NCBI RefSeq assembly: GCF_010731115.1
Contig: NZ_AP022616.1
Location: forward strand, 1,426,001-1,490,000
Direction of reading: 5' to 3'
From: Mycolicibacterium phocaicum
GTDB taxonomy: Bacteria; Actinomycetota; Actinomycetes; Mycobacteriales; Mycobacteriaceae
Length of the DNA: 64,000 nt
The notes beneath the pieces were generated by a model. It was not told the origin of the DNA. It made no database searches and saw only the letters and a list, made by a program, of their open reading frames with translations. Below, one piece after another: positions 54,073-62,864 of this stretch (position 1 is its first letter; every line of letters begins with the position of its first letter). The translations under genes were made by a program, and so were the position numbers.

Positions 54073-54414
54073 TCAGCGCTTTTCCTTGATCTTGGCCTTC
54101 TTGCCACGGAGCTCGCGCAGGTAGTACAGCTTGGCGCGACGGACGTCACCGCGGGTGACGACGTCGATGTGGTCGATGTTCGGCGAGTGCACCGGGAAGG
54201 TCCGCTCGACGCCGACGCCGTAGCTCTCCTTGCGGACGGTGAAGGTCTCACCGATGCCGCCACCCTGACGACGGATCACGACGCCCTTGAACACCTGGAT
54301 GCGGTGCTTGTTGCCCTCGATGACCTTGACGTGCACATTGAGGGTGTCGCCGGGGTTGAAGGCCGGGATGTCGTCGCGCAGCGACGCCTGGTCGACGAAG
54401 TCCAGCGTTTTCAT
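54073..54414 (-). CDS. rplS: 50S ribosomal protein L19
   Basis: 113 residues, [31 protein letters not shown] ... [11 protein letters not shown], the exact family length. ATG 54414 is chosen over a longer frame. First of the rplS-lepB-rnhB group. In many bacteria rplS follows trmD directly; here lppW on the opposite strand separates them, as in M. tuberculosis. Confidence 0.98.
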   Translation of the reverse strand: MKTLDFVDQASLRDDIPAFNPGDTLNVHVKVIEGNKHRIQVFKGVVIRRQGGGIGETFTVRKESYGVGVERTFPVHSPNIDHIDVVTRGDVRRAKLYYLRELRGKKAKIKEKR

Positions 54415-54730
54415 CGGTGACACTTCCTTGCTAACTCGCGGGCTGCAGCCGCCGGACGCCATGCGGCGCGACGGAAAAGCCATTCTCTTTACGGACGTTG
54501 GTCGGATGCCGTAGCGGGCGGGGACACATCCAAAGCAGACGCCGACCCCGCGCCCAGCGCAGACAACTGCTCAATTGTGCCAGACAGCCGCCGGGTGACG
54601 AAATCGTGACCCCACCGGGCCCGGTGCAGTCGACATCACAGGCGGCACCGTCACAGACGTCACACCCAACACACATTTACCCGTTACGCTGATCAATCAG
54701 ATTTTCATCCATCGTGATCCGAGGAGACCC
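54415..54730. other. 316-bp divergent intergenic region between rplS and lppW
   Basis: No gene is visible. The lppW side has a possible extended -10 (TACGCT, 54685-54690) and a strong GAGGAG at 54721-54726, 4 nt before the ATG. The rplS side is a leader of ordinary composition. No riboswitch or attenuator was recognised. Confidence 0.5.
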
Positions 54731-55651
54731 ATGCGCCCGCAGCAATTGAAGCTGCTGACCATCACCGCCGCTGCGGCAACGGTGATGCTCACGGCTGGTT
54801 GCGAGGCCAAGGTCTACGGGGCGGCGCCGCCGAACAAGATCGCGCTGACCGTCGTACCGGTCGTCACCGCCCTGGAGCTGCCGGAGGCTCCGGCCGCCGA
54901 GCCCGCCGCGGCCCTGACGGGCCTCGATGCCCGCGAACGGACCGCCACCAGTGATGCCGCGGCAGCCGGCGCGTCGATCAGCACCGCGGTTCTCGACCGC
55001 AACACCGGTCAGCTGATCGCCACCGGCAACACGTCCACCCTGCCCATCGCGTCGGTGGCCAAGTTGTTCATCGCCGACGACCTGCTGCTGCAGGAGGCGA
55101 AGGGCCAGATCGAGCTCACCGCGGCCGACCGTCAGTCGCTGGACACCATGCTCCGCTCGTCGGACGACTCCGCGGCCGAGATCTTCTGGAATCGCAGTGG
55201 CGGCAACAGCGTCGTCACCCGTGTCGCGGCGCGGTACGGGCTGACCTCGACGTCGGTGCCGTACGACGGCAAGTGGTGGAACACCATGAGCACCACGACC
55301 GACCTGGTGCGCTACTACGACAAGCTGCTGAACGGTTCCGGCGGCCTCCCGCCGGAGCGAGCCAGCATCATCCTGGCCAACCTGGCCGCGTCGACGCCCA
55401 CCGGCGCCGACGGCTACCCGCAGCGCTTCGGCATCCCGGACGGCCTGTACGGCGAACCGGTTGCGGTGAAGCAGGGCTGGATGCCCGAGTGGGGCGGCAA
55501 CAACTGGATGCACATGTCCACCGGCGTGATCGGCGCCGACCGGCGCTATGTGATGGCGATCGGCGCGCTGCAACCCACCGATGACGCCACGGCCCGCGCC
55601 ACGATCACGGGCGCCGTCAAGACGATGTTCCCGGGCGGGCGAATCAGCTAG
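54731..55651 (+). CDS. lppW: lipoprotein LppW, serine beta-lactamase-like
   Basis: A 306-residue lipoprotein: lipobox LTAGC with Cys24, then a class A beta-lactamase-like fold with S-x-x-K (ASVAK), a SSDDS segment and a KQGW at the usual KTG place. The altered third motif suggests it is not an efficient beta-lactamase. Outer face of the membrane. Homologue of Rv2905 in the same location; function unknown. Confidence 0.9.
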   Translation: MRPQQLKLLTITAAAATVMLTAGCEAKVYGAAPPNKIALTVVPVVTALELPEAPAAEPAAALTGLDARERTATSDAAAAGASISTAVLDRNTGQLIATGNTSTLPIASVAKLFIADDLLLQEAKGQIELTAADRQSLDTMLRSSDDSAAEIFWNRSGGNSVVTRVAARYGLTSTSVPYDGKWWNTMSTTTDLVRYYDKLLNGSGGLPPERASIILANLAASTPTGADGYPQRFGIPDGLYGEPVAVKQGWMPEWGGNNWMHMSTGVIGADRRYVMAIGALQPTDDATARATITGAVKTMFPGGRIS

Positions 55652-55689
55652 TTCGTCAGTCGGGGCGAGCGAAGCGACGGGGAAGCGGT

Positions 55690-56376
55690 CTAGCGCAACA
55701 GATCAGGTCTTCTTTCCCGCGTGCGCTGCAGCCCCTGTTCGCGACGCCAGGCGGCAACCTTGGCGTGGTCACCCGACAGCAGTACCGGGGGCACCTCGAG
55801 GTCCCGCCACACCGGCGGCCGGGTGTAGCTCGGCCCCTCCAGCACTCCCCCGACGTGCGCCGAATGCGAATCATCTTGGTGCGACACCGGATTGCCCAGG
55901 ACATCGGGCAACAGCCGCACCACGGCCTCGATCATCACGAGAGCCGCGGACTCGCCACCGGGCAGCACATAGTCACCGATCGATACCTCTTCGACCCGCA
56001 TCCGCCGGGCGGCGTCGTCGGCGACCCGCTGGTCGATGCCCTCGTAACGGCCACAGGCGAACACCAGGTGCTGTTCTTCGGTCCACCGGTGTGCGTGTTC
56101 CTGCGTGAACAACCGGCCGGCCGGCGTCGGAACCACCAAAACCGTTTCCGGAGTGCAGATTTCGTCGAGGGCAGCACCCCAGATCGGCGCCTTCATCACC
56201 ATGCCGGGCCCGCCGCCGTACGGCGAATCGTCGACCGACTTGTGGACGTCATGCGTCCAGTTCCGCAGGTCGTGCACGCCGAGTTGGACGGTGCCGTTGG
56301 CAATGGCCTTGCCCGGCAAAGACTGCTGCAGGGCGTCGAGATACGCCGGGAAGATGGTGACGACGTCGATCCGCAT
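55690..56376 (-). CDS. trmD: tRNA (guanine-N1)-methyltransferase TrmD
   Basis: A 228-residue SPOUT methyltransferase making m1G37 in tRNA. MRIDVVTIFPAYLD, DDSPYGGGPGMVMKAP, LVFACGRYEGIDQRV and SIGDYVLPGGESAALVMIEAV (the knot that binds AdoMet) are all present. It lies 5 bp after rimM in the rpsP-KH-rimM-trmD operon. Confidence 0.98.
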   Translation of the reverse strand: MRIDVVTIFPAYLDALQQSLPGKAIANGTVQLGVHDLRNWTHDVHKSVDDSPYGGGPGMVMKAPIWGAALDEICTPETVLVVPTPAGRLFTQEHAHRWTEEQHLVFACGRYEGIDQRVADDAARRMRVEEVSIGDYVLPGGESAALVMIEAVVRLLPDVLGNPVSHQDDSHSAHVGGVLEGPSYTRPPVWRDLEVPPVLLSGDHAKVAAWRREQGLQRTRERRPDLLR

Positions 56377-56381
56377 GGATG

Positions 56382-56909
56382 TCAGTCCATCTCGAGCAGG
56401 CCGTCGGGCGGATCGATCTCCACCAGACCGTCGGCCAGCGACACCGTCGGCACCATCTGGGTGACGAACGGCACCAGCACCTCGGCGCCGGATTCCGTTC
56501 GGATGGACAGCAATTCACCGCCCGGGGTGTGCAACACCTCGGTCACCACACCCACGTCGACGCCGTCGACGGTGCGGACCTTGAGGCCCTCGAGTTGGTG
56601 ATCGTAGAACTCGTCGGGTTCTTCGATGGGCGGCAGGCTCGCGGAATCCACGAGAAACAGCGTGCCGCGCAACGCATCTGCCGCATTGCGATCGGCCACG
56701 CCTTCGAGGCGGACCAACAACCGGCCGCCGTGCTCGCGCATCGATTCGACGACGAAGGTGCGTTCAGGACCGGGATTTCGGGCTCCCGGCTTGCCACGCA
56801 GCGATGATCCCGGCGAGAAACGCTCGCCGGGATCATCGGTACGTACTTCGACGACTACCTCGCCGCTGATGCCGTGCGCCTTGACGACGCGGCCGACCAC
56901 GAGGTCCAT
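56382..56909 (-). CDS. rimM: ribosome maturation factor RimM
   Basis: A 175-residue 16S rRNA processing factor with the N-terminal RimM barrel ([28 protein letters not shown]) and C-terminal PRC-like barrel ([12 protein letters not shown]...[11 protein letters not shown]). Binds S19 and helps mature the 30S head. Two bp after the KH gene. Confidence 0.97.
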   Translation of the reverse strand: MDLVVGRVVKAHGISGEVVVEVRTDDPGERFSPGSSLRGKPGARNPGPERTFVVESMREHGGRLLVRLEGVADRNAADALRGTLFLVDSASLPPIEEPDEFYDHQLEGLKVRTVDGVDVGVVTEVLHTPGGELLSIRTESGAEVLVPFVTQMVPTVSLADGLVEIDPPDGLLEMD

Positions 56910-56911
56910 AT

Positions 56912-57154
56912 TTACTGGTCGGTGTCCACCACGTCGACGCGGATGCCCCGGCCGCCGATGCCGGCGACCAGCGTCCGCAGCGCGGTGGCCGTGCGGCCGC
57001 CGCGCCCGATGACCTTGCCCAGGTCATCGGGGTGCACGTGCACCTCGACGGTACGACCGCGGCGGCTGGTCACCATGTCGACCCGGACATCATCCGGGTT
57101 GTCGACGATCCCGCGGACCAGGTGCTCTACGGCGTCGACGACGACGCTGCTCAT
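56912..57154 (-). CDS. KH-domain RNA-binding protein (KhpA-type)
   Basis: An 80-residue single KH domain protein with the GxxG loop in [20 protein letters not shown]. Broadly conserved between rpsP and rimM; KhpA-type proteins bind small RNAs and mRNAs and affect cell division in firmicutes. Overlaps the rpsP stop by ATGA. Confidence 0.95.
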   Translation of the reverse strand: MSSVVVDAVEHLVRGIVDNPDDVRVDMVTSRRGRTVEVHVHPDDLGKVIGRGGRTATALRTLVAGIGGRGIRVDVVDTDQ

Positions 57155-57621
57155 TCGGCGGGCGCTTCGGCCTCGGCCTCAGTGGCCTCGGCAGCCTCGG
57201 TCTCGGCAGCAGCCTCAGCCGCCTCTTCCTTCTTGTCCTTGCGCTTCTTCAGCGTGACGGCCTCGCCACCGGGGGCGGCGTCGGCGTTGGCCAGCGCGGC
57301 GTTGAACAGGTCCAGCTTGGACGGCTTGGGCTCCTTGACCTTCAGGGTGCCCTCGGCGCCCGGCAGGCCCTTGAACTTCTGCCAGTCACCGGTGATCTTC
57401 AGCAGGGCGGCGACCGGCTCGGTCGGCTGTGCGCCGACGCCCAACCAGTACTGCGCGCGCTCCGAATCGATCTCGATCAGGCTCGGCTCTTCCTTCGGGT
57501 GGTACCGGCCGATGACCTCGATGGCGCGGCCGTCGCGGCGGGTGCGCGCGTCGGCGACGATGATGCGGTACTGGGGGTTGCGGATCTTGCCAAGCCGGGT
57601 GAGCTTGATCTTGACAGCCAT
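57151..57621 (-). CDS. rpsP: 30S ribosomal protein S16
   Basis: 156 residues: the ~85-residue S16 core ([45 protein letters not shown]) plus a long acidic, alanine-rich tail ([20 protein letters not shown]) typical of mycobacteria. ATG 57621 is the canonical start. First gene of the operon leading to trmD. Confidence 0.98.
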   Translation of the reverse strand: MAVKIKLTRLGKIRNPQYRIIVADARTRRDGRAIEVIGRYHPKEEPSLIEIDSERAQYWLGVGAQPTEPVAALLKITGDWQKFKGLPGAEGTLKVKEPKPSKLDLFNAALANADAAPGGEAVTLKKRKDKKEEAAEAAAETEAAEATEAEAEAPAE

Positions 57622-57794
57622 GTTCTGCACTTCTCCTGATGATTGCCACGCTGCAATTCAGCGACTCAGGCGGATTGCCCGGTCCGGTCTTGCCTCACGT
57701 GTGTGACCGCCGCGCGGCGCATTGAACGAGTCGCGGACAGACAGCCGACCATTCTGCCAGAGCAGCCACGACCGCCCCAAATCCCGAGGACGCG

Positions 57795-58256
57795 TCAAAC
57801 CACCCGGTCGAAGCACTTGGTCTCGACGCGGCGGGTCATGCGCCAGCCCTCGGCGGTACGGACGAACTCGTCCTCGTACCAGAGGCCGCAGAACAGCACC
57901 TGGGGCTGCGCGTCGGCTTCCGCCGAGCCTTGCCCCGTCGCTTCGCTCGCCCCGGTGGGCAACACCATGGGGTTGAAGCAGATGGTGCGCGATTTCGCCG
58001 TGTCACCGGTGATGGTGACGTCGAAGTTGCCGAGCATGTGCGCATAGGCCGGGAAATTCGGCAGCACCTGCGCCAGCCATTCCTTGACCTCGGGGAAATG
58101 CCCGTCGATGCCGCCCATCGCGCGGTAGTCGATGTACGCGTCAGGCGTGAAAACCTTTGCCAGATCATCGAATTGGCGGGTATCGATGGCCGTCGAGTAC
58201 GCGACCAACAGCTGTTGGATTTCCAGACGGTCCGAGATCTCTTCCAGACTCAGCAT
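57795..58256 (-). CDS. SnoaL-like/NTF2-fold protein
   Basis: A 153-residue protein: MLSLEEISDRLEIQQLLVAYSTAIDTRQFDDLAKVFTPDAYIDY is the opening of the SnoaL_4/NTF2-like fold, and WRMTRRVETKCF closes it. Family members include hydroxylating and isomerising enzymes as well as non-catalytic proteins. The matching M. tuberculosis gene is Rv2910c. ATG 58256 chosen; a much longer open frame upstream is antisense to the dacB-like genes and lacks homology. Confidence 0.9.
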   Translation of the reverse strand: MLSLEEISDRLEIQQLLVAYSTAIDTRQFDDLAKVFTPDAYIDYRAMGGIDGHFPEVKEWLAQVLPNFPAYAHMLGNFDVTITGDTAKSRTICFNPMVLPTGASEATGQGSAEADAQPQVLFCGLWYEDEFVRTAEGWRMTRRVETKCFDRVV

Positions 58257-58292
58257 GCTCCGATTGAACACCACCAGTAGGCTGCTGGCTCC

Positions 58293-59171
58293 ATGGGAAG
58301 GTTCGCAACCGCCGTCATGGCGACCCTGACGCTCGTGTTCCTCGTCGCGCCGCCGGTTGCGGCCGCTGACCCCGACATCCAGCCGGTCGGCACCGTACAG
58401 ATCCCGGCGGGGCCGGCCCCCGCCTGGATCGTCGCCGACATGGACTCGGGCCAGATCCTCGCCGGCCAGGACATCGACCTGCGGCATCCGCCCGCCAGCA
58501 CCATCAAGACACTGCTGGCGCTGACCGCGCTCAGTGAACTGCCGAGCCTGGACGCGACCGTGGCCGGCACCGTCGCCGACACCCAGGTGGAGTGCAACTG
58601 CGCCGGCATCGTCCCCGGCCACGTCTACACCGCGCGCCAGCTGCTGGACGCGGTGCTGCTCGCCTCGGGCAACGACGCGGCCAACGCCCTGGCCGACATG
58701 ATCGGCGGCTACGACGTCGCCGTCGCCAAGATGAACGCCAAGGCCGCCGCGATCGGCGCCGTCGACACCCACGCCGCCACCCCGTCGGGCCTCGACGGCG
58801 CGGGCGGTTCGGGCTGGACGACGCCGCGGGACCTGGCCATCATCTTCCGCGCCGCGATGGCCAACCCGTACTTCGCGCAGATCACCGCGCAGCCCGCCGC
58901 GACGTTCCCAGGCAAGAACGGCAACGAGCAGATCGTCAACGAGAACCAGCTGCTGCAGCGGTACCCCGGCACCATCGGCGGCAAGACCGGATTCACCAAC
59001 GCCGCCAAGAAGACGTACGTGGCTGCCGCCGACCGCGGCGGACGCCGTCTGGTCATCGCGATGATGTACGGCATGGTGCACGAGGGCGGACCGACCTACT
59101 GGGACCAGGCCTCCCAGTTGCTGGATTGGGGCTTCGCGCAGGACCGCTCCGTCAGCGTCGGCTCGCTCTAA
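58293..59171 (+). CDS. D-alanyl-D-alanine carboxypeptidase (DacB2-like), copy 1
   Basis: A 292-residue secreted penicillin-binding protein: signal peptide 1-25 (ending AAA), S-x-x-K at 69-72 (STIK), the SGN of LLASGNDAANALADM and KTG in IGGKTGFTNAAKK. Trims the terminal D-Ala of peptidoglycan stem peptides. Lacks the C-terminal membrane anchor of PBP5. Followed by a second, related gene 73 bp on. Homologue of Rv2911. Confidence 0.94.
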   Translation: MGRFATAVMATLTLVFLVAPPVAAADPDIQPVGTVQIPAGPAPAWIVADMDSGQILAGQDIDLRHPPASTIKTLLALTALSELPSLDATVAGTVADTQVECNCAGIVPGHVYTARQLLDAVLLASGNDAANALADMIGGYDVAVAKMNAKAAAIGAVDTHAATPSGLDGAGGSGWTTPRDLAIIFRAAMANPYFAQITAQPAATFPGKNGNEQIVNENQLLQRYPGTIGGKTGFTNAAKKTYVAAADRGGRRLVIAMMYGMVHEGGPTYWDQASQLLDWGFAQDRSVSVGSL

Positions 59172-59244
59172 CCGCAGCAACCGATACCCGACCGGAATCT
59201 CGGCGCGAGCTGATCGCAGCCTGGAATCCGTAGCGTCGGCGCTC

Positions 59245-60078
59245 GTGCGCAAACTGTTCACGGCGACCGCGCTGACCCTCGGCGCATTACTGGTGACGCC
59301 GATCGCAACACCCCTCGCGGCGGCCGAACCCACCGGGCAACCCACGGGCGCGCAGGCATTTGCCAACGGCCCGGCCAAGGCCTGGCTGGTCGCCGACCTC
59401 GACACCGGCCAGGTGCTGGCGTCGCAGGATCCCGGCGGGTCGTACGCGCCGGCCAGCACCATCAAGCCGTTGCTGGCCATGGTCGTACTGGACAACCTGC
59501 GCCCGGACGCCCTGGGACGGGCCAATGAGTCGCACACCAAGGTCGAGTGTTCGTGCGTCGGGCTCAAGCCCGGCCAGGTCTATTCCGTGCGCCAGCTCCT
59601 CGATGCCCTGCTCATGGTGTCGGGTAATGACGCCGCGAACATGCTGGCGGACATGCTCGGCGGACAGCGCGTCACGGTGGCCGCCATGAATCGCAAGGCC
59701 GCGGCGCTCGGTGCCCGCAGCACCCGCGCCGGCTCACCGTCCGGGCTCGACGGCCCCGGCTGGGAATCGATCACCACCCCGCGCGATCTCGGGGTGATCT
59801 ACCGGACGGCGCTGACCTACCCCGTGATCGCCGAGATCTTCCGGCAGACGTCCGCGCAGTTTCCCGGCAAGACCCTCACCAGTCAGAACGAGTTGCTGAC
59901 CGGTTACCCGGGCGATTTCGCCGGCAAGACCGGCTACACGGATCGGGCGCGCAAGACCTATGTCGGTGCGGCGCAACGCGGCAACCACCGGCTGGTCGTG
60001 GTGCAGATGTACGGCACCGGCGATCTCTACCCCCAGGCGCGGCAGCTGCTGGACTGGGGTTTCAGCCAATACACGTGA
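59245..60078 (+). CDS. D-alanyl-D-alanine carboxypeptidase (DacB2-like), copy 2
   Basis: A 277-residue paralogue of the preceding gene, with signal peptide (1-27), PASTIKPL, LMVSGNDAANMLADM and FAGKTGYTDRARKT. Both copies share the unusual VECSC/VECNC cysteine pair, which probably forms a disulfide. GTG 59245 start. The copies are clearly diverged, so the duplication is old. Its stop lies one base from the convergent amidohydrolase stop. Confidence 0.93.
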   Translation: MRKLFTATALTLGALLVTPIATPLAAAEPTGQPTGAQAFANGPAKAWLVADLDTGQVLASQDPGGSYAPASTIKPLLAMVVLDNLRPDALGRANESHTKVECSCVGLKPGQVYSVRQLLDALLMVSGNDAANMLADMLGGQRVTVAAMNRKAAALGARSTRAGSPSGLDGPGWESITTPRDLGVIYRTALTYPVIAEIFRQTSAQFPGKTLTSQNELLTGYPGDFAGKTGYTDRARKTYVGAAQRGNHRLVVVQMYGTGDLYPQARQLLDWGFSQYT

Positions 60079-60079
60079 G

Positions 60080-61147
60080 TCAGTAGACGTTCCCGCGCAG
60101 GATCACCAACGCGGGGTGGTCGAGCACGCCCGGCAGCCGCGGGTCCTCGGCATAGCAGACGAGATCAGCCGAGGCACCGTGCTCCAATGCCGGACGCCCC
60201 AACCACTTTCGCGCGTCCCAGCTCGCCGCCCCCAATGCGTCGGTCGGGCTCAGGCCCACCCGGCCGAGGGCGGCTACCTCGTCGGCGATGCGGCCGTGGG
60301 CGATCATGCCGCCGGCATCGGTGCCCGCGTAGATGGGAACCCCGGCCTCGTGGGCGGCACCGACCCGCTGTGGGCACGTCGCGTACAGATCGCGCATGTG
60401 CTTGGCGTAGGCCGGGAACTTGGCCGCCTTGTCCGCGATCCCGGGGAAATTCTCGATGTTGATCAGCGTCGGCACCAGCGCGGTGCCGTTCGCGAGCATC
60501 AGCTCGATGATGTCGTCGGTGATCCCGGTGCCGTGCTCGATGCAGTCGATGCCGGCGTTGATCAGCCCCGGCAGCGCGTCCTCGCCGAACACGTGCGCCG
60601 TGACCCGGGCGCCGTTGGCGTGGGCGGCGTCGATGGCCTCTTTGAGGACGTCGTCGGACCACAGCGGCGCCAGGTCACCCACGCCCCGGTCGATCCAGTC
60701 GCCGACCAGCTTGACCCAGCCGTCACCGCGACGGGCCTGTTCGGCGACGTACTGCGGCAGCTGCGACTCGTCCTCGACGTCGATGGGCAGCCCGGGCAGG
60801 TAGCGCTTGGGCCGTGCCAGGTGCCGACCCGCCCGGATGATCCGCGGGAGGTCGTCACGGTCGTCGAAGCTGCGGGTGTCGACGGGCGATCCGGCGTCGC
60901 GCAGGAGCAGCGCACCGGCCTGCCGCTCGGTCTCGGCTTGCCGCTCGGCCTCGTCGGGTTCGACGGCGCCACCCGGCCCGATGCCCACGTGACAGTGCGC
61001 GTCGACCAGGCCGGGGATGATCCAGCCACCGTCGAAGATGGTGTCGGCGTTGGCGATCGGCTCGGCCGACAGCACTCCGCCGTGTATCCACCACTGCACC
61101 TCGTCGCCGTCGGGCAACCCGCGACCACGAATGTGCAGCGCCCGCAC
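60080..61147 (-). CDS. amidohydrolase family protein
   Basis: A 355-residue metal-dependent hydrolase: IIPGLVDAHCHVGIG holds the first metal histidines, VTAHVFGEDAL and CIEHGTGI further ligands and AGTDAGG the catalytic Asp. Imidazolonepropionase/prolidase-like subgroup, substrate unknown. Homologue of Rv2915c. GTG 61147 lies 5 bp after the ffh stop, so it is co-transcribed with ffh. Confidence 0.92.
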   Translation of the reverse strand: MRALHIRGRGLPDGDEVQWWIHGGVLSAEPIANADTIFDGGWIIPGLVDAHCHVGIGPGGAVEPDEAERQAETERQAGALLLRDAGSPVDTRSFDDRDDLPRIIRAGRHLARPKRYLPGLPIDVEDESQLPQYVAEQARRGDGWVKLVGDWIDRGVGDLAPLWSDDVLKEAIDAAHANGARVTAHVFGEDALPGLINAGIDCIEHGTGITDDIIELMLANGTALVPTLINIENFPGIADKAAKFPAYAKHMRDLYATCPQRVGAAHEAGVPIYAGTDAGGMIAHGRIADEVAALGRVGLSPTDALGAASWDARKWLGRPALEHGASADLVCYAEDPRLPGVLDHPALVILRGNVY

Positions 61148-61152
61148 GACGG

Positions 61153-62730
61153 CTACTTCTTCGGGAACTTCAGCTGTGACAGATCGAAGTCGGCAAGGCC
61201 CGGCGGCAACTCGTTGAGCCCCTGCGGCATGTTCGACAGGTCCGGGAAACCACCCGGCAGCGCGCTCGGGTCGAGACCGAACGGGTTGGCGGCCGCCTTC
61301 GGCGCCGTGGGTCCCCGTCCGCCCTTGCGGCCCTTGCCCGCCTGCTTGTTCTTGCCCTTCGCTGCCTTACGAGAGTTCTTGCGGCCGAACGGCATTCCCA
61401 TCTGGCCGGCCATCTGCGACATCATCTTGCGGGCCTCGAAGAAGCGGTCGACCAGCTGGTTGACCTCGGCCACGGTGACACCGGAGCCGTTCGCGATACG
61501 CAGCCGCCGCGAGGCGTTGATGATCTTGGGATCGGACCGCTCGGCGGGGGTCATGCCGCGGATGATGGCCTGAATGCGGTCCAGGTGGCTGTCGTCGACG
61601 GCTGCCAGAGCGTCCTTCATCTGACCGGCACCGGGCAGCATGCCCAGCAGGTTCCCGATGGGACCCATCTTGCGGATCATCAGCATCTGCTCGAGGAAGT
61701 CCTCGAGCGTCAGTTCGCCGGAGCCGATCTTGGCGGCGGCCTCTTCGGCCTTCTTCTGGTCGAAGACCTGCTCGGCCTGCTCGATCAGGGTGAGGACGTC
61801 GCCCATGCCCAGGATGCGCGACGCCATGCGGTCCGGGTGGAAGACGTCGAAGTCTTCGAGCTTCTCACCGGCGGAGGCGAACAGGATCGGCGCGCCGGTG
61901 ACCTCGCGGACGGACAGCGCCGCACCACCGCGGGCGTCGCCGTCCAGCTTGGTCAGCACGACACCGGTGAAGCCGACGCCCTCGCGGAAGGCGTTGGCGG
62001 TGGTCACGGCGTCCTGACCGATCATCGCGTCGAGGACGAACAGCGTCTCGTCGGGCTTGACGGCGTCGCGGATCGCGGCGGCCTGGGCCATCAGTTCTTC
62101 GTCGATACCTAGGCGGCCGGCGGTGTCGACGATCACGACGTCGAAGTGCTTGGCCTTGGCCTCGGCCAAGCCCGCGGCGGCGACCGATACCGGGTCACCG
62201 GTGGTCATCTGGTCGATGGTCACGCCGTCGGGTGAGACTCCCGGATGCGGCGCGAAGACGTTGACGCCCGCCCGCTCACCGACGATCTGCAGCTGGTTGA
62301 CCGCGCCCGGGCGCTGCAGGTCACACGCCACCAGCAGCGGCGTATGCCCTTGCTCCTTGAGCCATTTCGACAGCTTGCCGGCGAGGGTGGTCTTACCCGA
62401 ACCTTGCAGACCGGCCAGCATGATGACCGTCGGCGGCGTCTTGGCGAACGCCAGCTGGCGCGTCTCACCACCGAGGATGCCGATGAGCTCCTCGTTGACG
62501 ATCTTGACGACCTGCTGCGCCGGGTTGAGCGCACCGGAGACCTCGGCGCCCTTGGCACGGTCCTTGATCCGGCCGATGAACTCGCGCGTGACCGGCAGCG
62601 ACACGTCGGCCTCGAGCAGGGCCAGGCGGATTTCGCGGGCGGTGGCGTCGATATCGGCGTCGGTCAGCCGGCCCTTGCCGCGCAGACCCGACAGCGCACC
62701 GGTCAACCGGTCGGACAGGGATTCAAACAC
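61153..62730 (-). CDS. ffh: signal recognition particle protein Ffh
   Basis: A 525-residue SRP54 GTPase: N domain, G domain with P-loop GLQGSGKTTLAGKL and DTAGRLGID, and a Met-rich M domain with PIGNLLGMLPGAGQMKD, then a Gly-rich tail. Binds 4.5S RNA and signal sequences to target membrane proteins. GTG 62730 gives the conserved FESLSDRLTGAL start and the same length as the tuberculosis protein; an upstream open frame lacks homology. Confidence 0.97.
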   Translation of the reverse strand: MFESLSDRLTGALSGLRGKGRLTDADIDATAREIRLALLEADVSLPVTREFIGRIKDRAKGAEVSGALNPAQQVVKIVNEELIGILGGETRQLAFAKTPPTVIMLAGLQGSGKTTLAGKLSKWLKEQGHTPLLVACDLQRPGAVNQLQIVGERAGVNVFAPHPGVSPDGVTIDQMTTGDPVSVAAAGLAEAKAKHFDVVIVDTAGRLGIDEELMAQAAAIRDAVKPDETLFVLDAMIGQDAVTTANAFREGVGFTGVVLTKLDGDARGGAALSVREVTGAPILFASAGEKLEDFDVFHPDRMASRILGMGDVLTLIEQAEQVFDQKKAEEAAAKIGSGELTLEDFLEQMLMIRKMGPIGNLLGMLPGAGQMKDALAAVDDSHLDRIQAIIRGMTPAERSDPKIINASRRLRIANGSGVTVAEVNQLVDRFFEARKMMSQMAGQMGMPFGRKNSRKAAKGKNKQAGKGRKGGRGPTAPKAAANPFGLDPSALPGGFPDLSNMPQGLNELPPGLADFDLSQLKFPKK

Positions 62731-62784
62731 GGGGTTAAGCCTAACCGCAGCGCCTGCCGCCGGTACTTCGGCACCACCGTCCCC

Positions 62785-62846
62785 TTGACACGGCAACACC
62801 CGCGCCCGCAGTATTTCATCGCGCGATGAATTCATTGCCTGATGAA
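62785..62846 (+). promoter_or_regulatory. promoter and two tandem 16-bp palindromes before the FAD hydroxylase
   Basis: A TTGACA -35 (62785-62790) and CAGTAT -10 (62809-62814, spacer 18) precede a perfect palindrome TTCATCGCGCGATGAA at 62815-62830. A second, imperfect copy TTCATTGCCTGATGAA follows directly at 62831-62846. The layout is typical of a TetR/MarR-type operator just downstream of the promoter. Confidence 0.65.
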
Positions 62847-62864
62847 TTAAATGAGGAGCCTGAG

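Noticed and set aside
57795..59567. A 590-codon minus-strand frame containing the SnoaL-like protein
   Set aside because: Only the last 153 codons show homology; the rest is antisense to the two DacB2-like genes. The gene was started at ATG 58256.
59960..61573. A 537-codon plus-strand frame opposite the amidohydrolase and ffh
   Set aside because: No motif, and strictly antisense to two conserved genes.
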